NCBI GenBank assembly: GCA_025355395.1 | Contig: JANXZT010000247.1 | Location: 1-17,447, forward strand | DNA from: Betaproteobacteria bacterium | GTDB lineage: Bacteria; Pseudomonadota; Gammaproteobacteria; Burkholderiales; Casimicrobiaceae | Reading direction: 5' to 3' | DNA length: 17,447 nt | Shown: piece after piece, positions 6,276-12,903 of the stretch | Numbering within the stretch: position 1 is the first letter of the stretch | Layout: each line of letters opens with the position of its first letter | The notes under the pieces: model-generated | What the model was told of the DNA's origin: nothing | The model's database searches: none | Seen by the model: the letters and a program-made list of their open reading frames with translations, nothing else | Program-made: the position numbers and the translations under genes

Positions 6276-7985
6276 TCAAGTCTGGGACGGACCTTCTCGA
6301 CCGGCATGACCGGATCGAAGCGCTTCGCCTTGCGCGCGCAGGCCGTCGAGCGACACGTTGAGCGTGAGCGCCTGCGGATCGAGCAGCAAATGCAGCAGGG
6401 CAGGGCGGCCCGACGCCAGGGCGCGCTCGAACGCGGGTGCAAATTCGGCGGTCGTACGCACGGTTTCGGCGTGCGCACCGTAGGCACGTGCCAGAGCGGC
6501 AAAGTCGGGATTGTCGAGTGCCGTGCCATGGACGCGCCCCGGATAGTGCCGCTCCTGGTGCATCCGGATCGTCCCGTACATTCCGTTGTCGATGACGACG
6601 AACAACACCGATAGCGCGTACTGCACGGCCGTGGCCAGCTCCTGGCCGTTCATGAGATAGCAGCCATCGCCGTTCCACGAGATCACCATTCGCTGCGGGT
6701 ACACCGCCTTGGCGGCGACCGCGGAAGGTACCCCATAGCCCATCGCGCCGGAGTACGGAGCGAGCTGGGTGCGAAAACCGCGGTATTGAAACAACCGGTG
6801 CAGCCAGCTGGTGTAGTTTCCGGCGCCGTTGGTCAGGATGGCGTTATCGGGAAGCCTGGCATTCAGCCATTGCACGATTTCCCACAAGTTCAGTGCGCCC
6901 GGCACCGGACGTGGCTCCTGCCATGCGAGATAGTATGCATGTGCTGCCGTGGCCGCACCGTGCCACGCGGTCGGATCGACCGATCCCGTTGCGTTCATTG
7001 CCGCGAGGAAGGCGCCGGGCGTCGCAGCGATCGCAAGCGCCGGCTGGTACACCCGGCCCAGCTCTTCGGCTCCGGGATGCACATGGATCAACTGCTGGGT
7101 GGGTTGCGGCGCCTGCGGACTCACATAGCCCGACGTGGTCATCTCGCCCAGGCGCTCGCCGATCACCATCAGCACATCGGCACGCTCGATGTGCGCAGCG
7201 AGTTGAGGATTGATTCCGATGCCGACATCCCCCGCATAATTGGGATGCCGGTTGTCGAGGAGGTCCTGATTGCGAAACGCGCATGCCACGGGCAGCTCGT
7301 TTGATTCCGCGAACGCGCGCAACGCGGCGCACGCCGCGGCGTCCCACCGGCTTCCTCCCGCAATCACCAGCGGATTGCGGGCGTTGGCGAGCAAGATGCG
7401 CGCGGCAGTGATCTCGTCGCGACCCGCTGCCGCAGACACCGCGTCGACCCGAGGTAAATCTGCGCACGCCGCGCGGGAGGACAACATGTCTTCGGGTAAT
7501 GCCAGAACGACGGGCCCCGGACGGCCGGACAGGGCGGTGCGGTACGCGCGTGCGACGTATTCGGGAATGCGCGCCGGATCATCGATCTGGGCAACCCATT
7601 TCGCGATCGATCCGTACATTTGCCGGTAATCGACCTCCTGGAAAGCCTCGCGGTCGCGAAAATCCGCGCCGACCTGGCCGATGAAAACGATCATCGGTGT
7701 AGAGTCCTGCGCGGCTGTATGAATGCCGATGGCGGCGTTCGATGCCCCGGGGCCGCGGGTGACGAAGACGATACCGGGTCGTCCGGTCAGCTTGCCGTAA
7801 GTCTCGGCCATGTAGGCCGCACCCCCTTCGTGGCGGCACACCAGAAGTGACAAGCGCTCGCGCGCCGGGTACAAGGCATCGAGCACCGGCAGGAAACTTT
7901 CGCCGGGGACGCAAAAAGCATGGGTTGCGCCCTGCGCGAGGAGATTGGCGACAAGTATTTCGCCGCCGCTTCGTGCTTCGTTCAC
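6276..7985 (-). CDS. Thiamine diphosphate-dependent enzyme, acetolactate synthase-like fold
   Basis: A 569-residue protein with the three domains of the ThDP enzyme family: N-terminal pyrimidine-binding domain with the activating glutamate in CRHEGGAAYMAE (about residue 53), a central domain (NPLVIAGGSRW), and a C-terminal pyrophosphate-binding domain with the GDG motif (about 439-441) and the metal-ligand Asn in IDNGMYGT. Related enzymes are acetolactate synthase, oxalyl-CoA decarboxylase and benzoylformate decarboxylase. No regulatory subunit gene is nearby and key IlvB context is absent, so the substrate is unknown. GTG 7985 has GGAGA (7995-7991) five bases upstream; TTG 8000 with a weaker AAGG is an alternative adding five residues. 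It lies just after prmB on the same strand, most likely in one transcript. Confidence 0.8.
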   Translation of the reverse strand: MNEARSGGEILVANLLAQGATHAFCVPGESFLPVLDALYPARERLSLLVCRHEGGAAYMAETYGKLTGRPGIVFVTRGPGASNAAIGIHTAAQDSTPMIVFIGQVGADFRDREAFQEVDYRQMYGSIAKWVAQIDDPARIPEYVARAYRTALSGRPGPVVLALPEDMLSSRAACADLPRVDAVSAAAGRDEITAARILLANARNPLVIAGGSRWDAAACAALRAFAESNELPVACAFRNQDLLDNRHPNYAGDVGIGINPQLAAHIERADVLMVIGERLGEMTTSGYVSPQAPQPTQQLIHVHPGAEELGRVYQPALAIAATPGAFLAAMNATGSVDPTAWHGAATAAHAYYLAWQEPRPVPGALNLWEIVQWLNARLPDNAILTNGAGNYTSWLHRLFQYRGFRTQLAPYSGAMGYGVPSAVAAKAVYPQRMVISWNGDGCYLMNGQELATAVQYALSVLFVVIDNGMYGTIRMHQERHYPGRVHGTALDNPDFAALARAYGAHAETVRTTAEFAPAFERALASGRPALLHLLLDPQALTLNVSLDGLRAQGEALRSGHAGREGPSQT

Positions 7986-8006
7986 GGTCGTCTCCGACAA
8001 TAACCT

Positions 8007-8909
8007 TTAGCCGCCCGCTACGAGGTCTTCGCGCTTCAACAGGAACACCGAATCGGACGACCCCGAAGCCTCGAGCCACACGAACGGCAATCGCGGAAAG
8101 GCGCTTTCGGCCGCGTCGCGGTTATGTCCGATCTCCACCACGAGCGTGCCATCGGCTCGCAAAAAGCGCGGCGCATTCTCGATGATTCCGCGCAAAGGGT
8201 CGAGGCCATCGTCGCCGCCCGCCAATGCGATCTGCGGCTCATGCCGATACTCTTGAGGGAGCTCCGCCATGGCCGTCGCAGTCACGTAAGGAGGATTGCT
8301 GATGATGAGGTCGTAACTCTTGTCCGCCAGGTTGTCAAAAAGATCGGACCGAATGAGGTTGATGCGATCTGCAAGCCCGTAATCGGAGACGTTGCGCTGT
8401 GCGACCGCGAGGGCGTCTGACGATATGTCCGCCGCGTCGATATCCGCTTCGGGATAGGCATGAGCCATGATAATGGCGAGGCAACCCGATCCGGTGCAAA
8501 GATCGAGCGCCACGCGAATATTTCCGGCATCGCCCACGAACGGCTCCAGCGCACCGGGCACCAGTTCCGCGATGAACGATCGCGGCACGATCACCCGCTC
8601 GTCGATGTAGAACCGGAACGCGCCAAGCCACGCTTCCCGGGTGAGATAGGCTGCCGGCACGCGCTGCTCGATGCGCCGGTCGAGAAGCTGTGCAATGCCT
8701 TGCCGCTCGGCCGAGGTCAGCCGGGCGTCGAGAAACGGATCGAGCTGATCGAGCGGGAGGTGCAACGCATGCAGCAACAGGTACGCCGCCTCGTCGAACG
8801 CATTGGTGGTGCCATGGCCGAATGCGAGCCCCGCTTCGCCAAAGCGGCTCACGGCATAGCGGAGCCAGTCGCGCAGCGTGACAAGATCATGTGCGGCACC
8901 CGAAGTCAT
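8007..8909 (-). CDS. prmB: Ribosomal protein L3 N5-glutamine methyltransferase
   Basis: PrmB transfers a methyl group from SAM to a glutamine of ribosomal protein L3 during ribosome assembly. The 300-residue protein shows the family layout: a helical N-terminal domain, the linker RRIEQRVPAAYLT (78-90), DERVIVPRS (103-111), the SAM-binding LDLCTGSG (135-142) and the catalytic NPPY (205-208). The VPAAYLT..AW..FYIDERV pattern separates PrmB from PrmC. Its ATG (8909-8907) overlaps the TGA of dapE as ATGA, so translation is probably coupled. Length is normal for the family. Confidence 0.93.
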   Translation of the reverse strand: MTSGAAHDLVTLRDWLRYAVSRFGEAGLAFGHGTTNAFDEAAYLLLHALHLPLDQLDPFLDARLTSAERQGIAQLLDRRIEQRVPAAYLTREAWLGAFRFYIDERVIVPRSFIAELVPGALEPFVGDAGNIRVALDLCTGSGCLAIIMAHAYPEADIDAADISSDALAVAQRNVSDYGLADRINLIRSDLFDNLADKSYDLIISNPPYVTATAMAELPQEYRHEPQIALAGGDDGLDPLRGIIENAPRFLRADGTLVVEIGHNRDAAESAFPRLPFVWLEASGSSDSVFLLKREDLVAGG

Positions 8910-10084
8910 GGCGCGGCGCCGGCCACGAGCAGGCGCGCGAGCATCGTCGCGTAGATTTGGGTGAGGGTCACAAGATCGTCAACCCGCATCCGTTCGTCGA
9001 TCTTGTGAATCGAGGCACCCACCGGCCCCAGCTCGACGACTTCCTGACAGATGTCGGCGATGAAGCGGCCATCGGACGTTCCGCCACTCGTGGAAAGCTT
9101 CGGTGCGCGGCCGGTGATCTCGCGAATGACGTCGCTTGCAACCTGCACGAGATGTCCGCGCGGCGTGAGGTATGGCTTGCCATGCCCGGTCCACGTGATC
9201 CCGAACTCGAGCCCGCGGTTGTGAAGCACGCGCTCGAGACGCTCGACCAGGGATTCGCGCGTGCTGGCCGTCGCGTAGCGGAAGTTGAACATCACGTCCA
9301 GGGCACCCGGTATCACGTTGAGGGCGCCGGTCCCGGCATGGATATTCGAGCACTGCCATGTCGTCGGCGGAAAATAGTCGTTGCCCTCGTCCCAGCGCAT
9401 TGCAGAGAGCTCGGCGATAGCGCCGGCGGCAAGATGGATCGGGTTTCGCGCCAGGTGTGGATAGGCGATGTGGCCCTGCACGCCTTTCACCGTCAGCGTG
9501 CCCGACAGGGTGCCCCGGCGGCCGTTCTTGATGGTGTCGCCAAGATGCTCGACCGACGACGGCTCGCCGACAATGCAGTAGTCGATGGCTTCGTTGCGCG
9601 CGGCCAGGCGCTCGACCACCCGGACCGTGCCATCGACGCTCGGACCCTCCTCGTCGGACGTGAGAAGCAGCGCAATCGATCCGGGTGCATCGGGATGAAC
9701 GCTAACGAAATGCTCGATGGCCACCACAAACGCCGCCAGCGATCCTTTCATGTCGGCCGCCCCGCGACCGTAAAGCCAGCCCTGCTGCTCGCGCGGTGCA
9801 AAGGGATCCGACTGCCACTGGTCAGCGGGTCCGGTGGGCACCACGTCGGTATGACCGGCAAGGCACACCAGAGGCCGCGCCGTGCCGCGTCGCGCCCAGA
9901 GGTTGGTGACCCCATGGATGCTCAGCGTTTCGCAATGGAACCCAAGCGGCGCCAACCGGCGCGCGATGAGGTCCTGGCAGCCGGCATCGTCAGGAGTGAC
10001 GGAGCGGCGCGCCACCAGCGCCCGCGTCAGCGCGAGGGTGGACTCGGCGAGCGATGCAGCGACGGCTTCGGTGCGAGCGTCCAT
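8906..10084 (-). CDS. dapE: Succinyl-diaminopimelate desuccinylase
   Basis: DapE removes succinate from N-succinyl-L,L-diaminopimelate, giving L,L-DAP for lysine and peptidoglycan. The 392-residue M20 metallopeptidase-family protein carries the di-zinc ligands H78 (AGHTDVVPTG), D111 (GRGAADMKG), E146 (DEEG), E174 (GEPSS) and H360 (SIHKIDE), with general base E145. All five are offset by exactly 11 from H. influenzae DapE as I remember it, so the N-terminus is 11 residues longer. The substrate-binding TSGGTSDGRF is present. No closer internal Met exists, so ATG 10084 is kept despite the weak SD. pilU ends 67 bases upstream on the same strand. dapE, prmB and the ThDP gene form a compact row. 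Confidence 0.95.
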   Translation of the reverse strand: MDARTEAVAASLAESTLALTRALVARRSVTPDDAGCQDLIARRLAPLGFHCETLSIHGVTNLWARRGTARPLVCLAGHTDVVPTGPADQWQSDPFAPREQQGWLYGRGAADMKGSLAAFVVAIEHFVSVHPDAPGSIALLLTSDEEGPSVDGTVRVVERLAARNEAIDYCIVGEPSSVEHLGDTIKNGRRGTLSGTLTVKGVQGHIAYPHLARNPIHLAAGAIAELSAMRWDEGNDYFPPTTWQCSNIHAGTGALNVIPGALDVMFNFRYATASTRESLVERLERVLHNRGLEFGITWTGHGKPYLTPRGHLVQVASDVIREITGRAPKLSTSGGTSDGRFIADICQEVVELGPVGASIHKIDERMRVDDLVTLTQIYATMLARLLVAGAAP

Positions 10085-10151
10085 GCACCCGATGGTAGCA
10101 AACGCGGCCGGTTACCCCGGGGTCTTCGCGCCGGTGGCCAGTGGAATCGGG

Positions 10152-11324
10152 TCAGTAGGTTCGATCCAGCATGTCCGGCTCGATCTGCATGGCTGTGAAA
10201 TCGCTGCTCATCGGTTTGGGCGGTTGGTCTTGTTTGCTGGTCGCCATTGCACCGACGCGCGCCGTGGGTGCATTCTGATTGATGAGCCAGGCTAGATTGG
10301 TCGGTGAATCCGAGCCGGTCATGGCTTCGTCGTAGCTGATATGGCCATCGAGGTGCATGCGGCACAGCGCCTGCTCGAACGTTTGCGATCCCGGATAGAG
10401 CGATTGCTCCATCGCTTCCTTGATCTGGCCGATCTCGCCATTCTTGATGAGCTCGGCGATAAGGGACGTATTGAGCAGGATTTCCACCGCCGGCTGCAAC
10501 GCGCCTTCCTGGTTGCGCACCAGGCGCTGGCAGATGATCGCCCGCAATCCGATCGAGAGGTCGGACAGCAATCCCGAACGAGCGTCGTACGGGAACATGT
10601 TGATGATGCGCGACAGCGCGTGATAGCTGTTATTGGCGTGCAGCGTCGAGAGGCACAGATGGCCGGTGAGGGTATGCAGAAGCGCCTGCTGCATGGTCTC
10701 GCGGTCCCGGATTTCACCGATCATGATGAGATCGGGCGCCTCGCGCAGCGCATTGGCCAACGCGCGCTGGTAGTTGTGGGTGTCGACGCCGATTTCGCGC
10801 TGGTTGACCACGCTTTGCTTGTGCTGGTACAGGTATTCCACCGGGTCTTCGATGGTCAGGATGTGGCCCGAACGGTTGCTGTTGCGGTAGTCGATCATGG
10901 CCGCGAGGGTGGTCGACTTGCCCGACCCCGTGGCGCCCGCCACAAGTACGAGACCGCGTTTTTCCACGACCAGGTTCAAGAGCACGGGGGGCAGCCGCAG
11001 CTCTTCGAAGCCCGGTATGCTGCCGCGCACGAACCGGATCACCATCGAAATGGTGCCGCGCTGGCGGAAGAGGTTGATCCGGAAATTTCCCACGGCGTGA
11101 TCGACGTGGGAAATGTTCATCTCTAGCTCGTTCTCGAACTCCCGCTGCTGCTCCTTGCTCATAAGCTCGTAGGCGATCCGCCGGACCGTCTCGACGTCCA
11201 TCGTTTGCGTCGACACCGGTGCAACGACGCCGTTGATCTTGATGTTGATCGGCGCTCCGCAGGAAATAAAAATGTCGGAGGCCTGCTTTTCAGCCATCAG
11301 GTGAAACAGGCGGTCGAGATACAT
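10152..11324 (-). CDS. pilU: Type IV pilus retraction ATPase PilU
   Basis: PilU is a hexameric cytoplasmic ATPase that works with PilT to retract type IV pili (twitching, DNA uptake). The 390-residue protein has the N-terminal PAS-like domain (LFHLMAEKQASDIFIS), Walker A GATGSGKST (130-138), the Asp box IEDPVEY, Walker B DLIMIGEIRD (198-207) and the His box TGHLCLSTLHANN. The HANN and the roughly 40-residue C-terminal extension beyond PilT length point to PilU rather than PilT. ATG 11324 is preferred, with GGGGA about six bases upstream and the family N-terminus MYLDRLFHLM; the open frame extends 37 codons further up but that part looks non-coding. pilT, usually its neighbour, is not in the window. 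Confidence 0.92.
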   Translation of the reverse strand: MYLDRLFHLMAEKQASDIFISCGAPINIKINGVVAPVSTQTMDVETVRRIAYELMSKEQQREFENELEMNISHVDHAVGNFRINLFRQRGTISMVIRFVRGSIPGFEELRLPPVLLNLVVEKRGLVLVAGATGSGKSTTLAAMIDYRNSNRSGHILTIEDPVEYLYQHKQSVVNQREIGVDTHNYQRALANALREAPDLIMIGEIRDRETMQQALLHTLTGHLCLSTLHANNSYHALSRIINMFPYDARSGLLSDLSIGLRAIICQRLVRNQEGALQPAVEILLNTSLIAELIKNGEIGQIKEAMEQSLYPGSQTFEQALCRMHLDGHISYDEAMTGSDSPTNLAWLINQNAPTARVGAMATSKQDQPPKPMSSDFTAMQIEPDMLDRTY

Positions 11325-11438
11325 GCCAATCCCCGGTCTGGTAGGAAATCGATACGAGCGTTTCGCTTCAGCCGCGCGCCAGGACCCACGCTGCGCTGCC
11401 GTTGCGCGGCCATCCCGAGTTACAATTCGCGCCAAGCC

Positions 11439-11482
11439 CTACGGCTGCCCGTGCGCCGTAGCCCTATGATGATAATGTCATA
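11439..11482. other. Inverted repeats in the pilU/phosphorylase divergent gap
   Basis: The 287-base gap between divergent pilU and the phosphorylase gene (11325-11611) has two symmetric elements. CTACGGC (11439-11445) and GCCGTAG (11455-11461) form a perfect 7-base stem with a 9-base loop. Right after it, TATGA (11465-11469) and TCATA (11478-11482) flank an AT-richer centre, like a small operator. No clear -35/-10 pair was found in either direction: TACAAT at 11421-11426 lacks a partner. No regulator is identified. Confidence 0.35.
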
Positions 11483-11611
11483 AATCGGTTCCAGGTACTA
11501 CCCTACGCCCCGGAAAGCCGCCCGCTTGCCGCGCGCCCAAAGGTCACTACCGGCTTGGCCCGCGTCGCCTATCCGGCTGCCCGCCCACACCTTTAAAGCA
11601 AAAGCAGGACC

Positions 11612-12373
11612 ATGCTCGCAATCATCGGGGGTACCGGCCTCACCCGCCTGTCAACTCTCGCCATCGCTCGCCGCGAGGTGGTACGTACGCCCTATGGAGA
11701 GCCATCGTCCGCGCTGGTGTTTGGCGAGATCGCTGCGACGAGCGCGCTATTCCTTGCCCGCCATGGACATGGCCACACCATTCCACCGCACCGGGTGAAT
11801 TACCGGGCGAACCTGTGGGCGCTCAAGAACCGCGGCGCGACGGCGGTGCTGGCGGTGGCGTCAGTTGGCGGCATACGCGGAGTCGCACCCGGCGAGCTTG
11901 TCTTGCCGCATCAGATCATCGACTACACGCACGACCGGCCAGCCACCTTTTTTGATGGTGGCGACCGCACCGTGGTCCACGTCGATTTCACCCACCCGTA
12001 CACGCCCGCGCTCCGTCAAACTTGCCTCGAGGGGGCCGCGAAGGCCGGCATCGCGCTCGCCGACGGCGGGGTCTACGCGGCGGTGTCGGGTCCGCGGCTG
12101 GAAACCGCGGCCGAAATCGATCGGCTGGACCGCGACGGCGCGACGATGGTGGGCATGACCGGCATGCCGGAAGCGGCGCTTGCGCGCGAGCTCGAGCTGC
12201 CTTATGCCGCGATTGCGGTGGTCGTCAATCACGGCGCCGGACGTGGCGATTCCGGAGATCACATCTCGATGGAAAGCATCGCCGATGTACTCGAAACGGC
12301 CATGGAAAAGGTGCGTACATTGCTCGAGCACATTGCTCCGCTCGTCCAGGAGTACTCGACGGGTGCGAAATGA
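11612..12373 (+). CDS. S-methyl-5'-thioinosine phosphorylase (MTAP/PNP family)
   Basis: This family splits methylthio- or purine nucleosides with phosphate, recycling the by-product of polyamine synthesis. The 253-residue protein starts IIGGTGL, then ARHGHGHTIPPHRVNYRANLWAL (shown here split: ARHGHGH at 49-55, PPHRVNYRANLWAL at 58-71), ASVGGI, QGP-like SGPRLET (159-165) and GMTGMPEAALARE. In human MTAP the adenine-specific Asp residues sit in TDYDCW; here this place reads VVNHGAG with Asn206, as in the P. aeruginosa enzyme that prefers methylthioinosine. I therefore favour S-methyl-5'-thioinosine over methylthioadenosine as substrate. The start is fixed by the family N-terminus; AGGA (11606-11609) is only two bases from the ATG. 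The stop overlaps the next gene by ATGA. Confidence 0.87.
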   Translation: MLAIIGGTGLTRLSTLAIARREVVRTPYGEPSSALVFGEIAATSALFLARHGHGHTIPPHRVNYRANLWALKNRGATAVLAVASVGGIRGVAPGELVLPHQIIDYTHDRPATFFDGGDRTVVHVDFTHPYTPALRQTCLEGAAKAGIALADGGVYAAVSGPRLETAAEIDRLDRDGATMVGMTGMPEAALARELELPYAAIAVVVNHGAGRGDSGDHISMESIADVLETAMEKVRTLLEHIAPLVQEYSTGAK

Positions 12374-12903
12374 TCCGTGACGTGCTGCGCATGGGCGACC
12401 CGCGTTTGTGGCAGCCCTCGGCGCCGGTCAAGCGCTTCGGCACGCCGGAGCTTGAGTCGCTGTTGCAGGATCTGCGCGACACCATGGCAGCGCAAACCGG
12501 TGCCGGTCTGGCTGCGCCACAAATCGCGGTGCCGTTGCAGGTGGTTATTTTCGGTGTCGAGAAGAGCGCGCGCTATCCCGACGCACCGCCGGTGCCGTAC
12601 ACCGAGCTTATCAATCCGGTGCTGACGCCGTTATCGGACGAGATGGAGGACGGCTGGGAAGGCTGCCTCTCCGTTCCCGGGTTGCGCGGCGTCGTTCCGC
12701 GCTACACCGAACTACGCTACGAGGGATTCGATGGGCAGGGAGCGAAGATTGCCCGCGAGGTCAGCGGCTTTCATGCCCGGGTGGCGCAGCACGAGTGCGA
12801 CCACCTGCTGGGCATCCTCTATCCGATGCGGATGCGCGATTTCACGCGATTCGGTTTTACCGACATCGTCTTTCCGGAGCTCGCCGATGCCGCGGCGGAC
12901 TAG
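12370..12903 (+). CDS. def: Peptide deformylase
   Basis: Deformylase removes the formyl group from the N-terminal Met of new proteins, before methionine aminopeptidase acts. The 177-residue protein has all three motifs: GAGLAAPQ (44-51), EGCLS (97-101, metal ligand C99) and HECDH (141-145, ligands H141 and H145, catalytic E142). The ATG overlaps the preceding stop as ATGA, indicating coupled translation with the phosphorylase. It is not next to fmt, where the housekeeping def usually lies, so it may be a second copy; this cannot be decided from the window. Its stop TAG lies in a CTAG that is also the stop of convergent glnD. Confidence 0.95.
   Translation: MIRDVLRMGDPRLWQPSAPVKRFGTPELESLLQDLRDTMAAQTGAGLAAPQIAVPLQVVIFGVEKSARYPDAPPVPYTELINPVLTPLSDEMEDGWEGCLSVPGLRGVVPRYTELRYEGFDGQGAKIAREVSGFHARVAQHECDHLLGILYPMRMRDFTRFGFTDIVFPELADAAAD

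Noticed and set aside
5489..6529. A 346-codon minus-strand open frame across the FTR1 gene and the end of the ThDP gene
   Set aside because: It covers the FTR1 REXXE region in antisense and shows only Arg/His-rich sequence.
6276..8000. Assignment of the ThDP enzyme as IlvB, catalytic subunit of acetolactate synthase
   Set aside because: No ilvH/ilvN or ilvC nearby, and the sequence between motifs does not look like IlvB; only the fold is supported.
8891..10198. A 435-codon plus-strand open frame opposite dapE and prmB
   Set aside because: It runs antisense to two proteins with all catalytic residues in place. Its translation is rich in Arg, His and Gly without any domain; long antisense frames are expected at this GC content.
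11325..11611. Sigma54 promoter (TTGGCGCGAATTGTA on the minus strand) for pilU
   Set aside because: The GG is present but the GC of the -12 element is missing at the required spacing.
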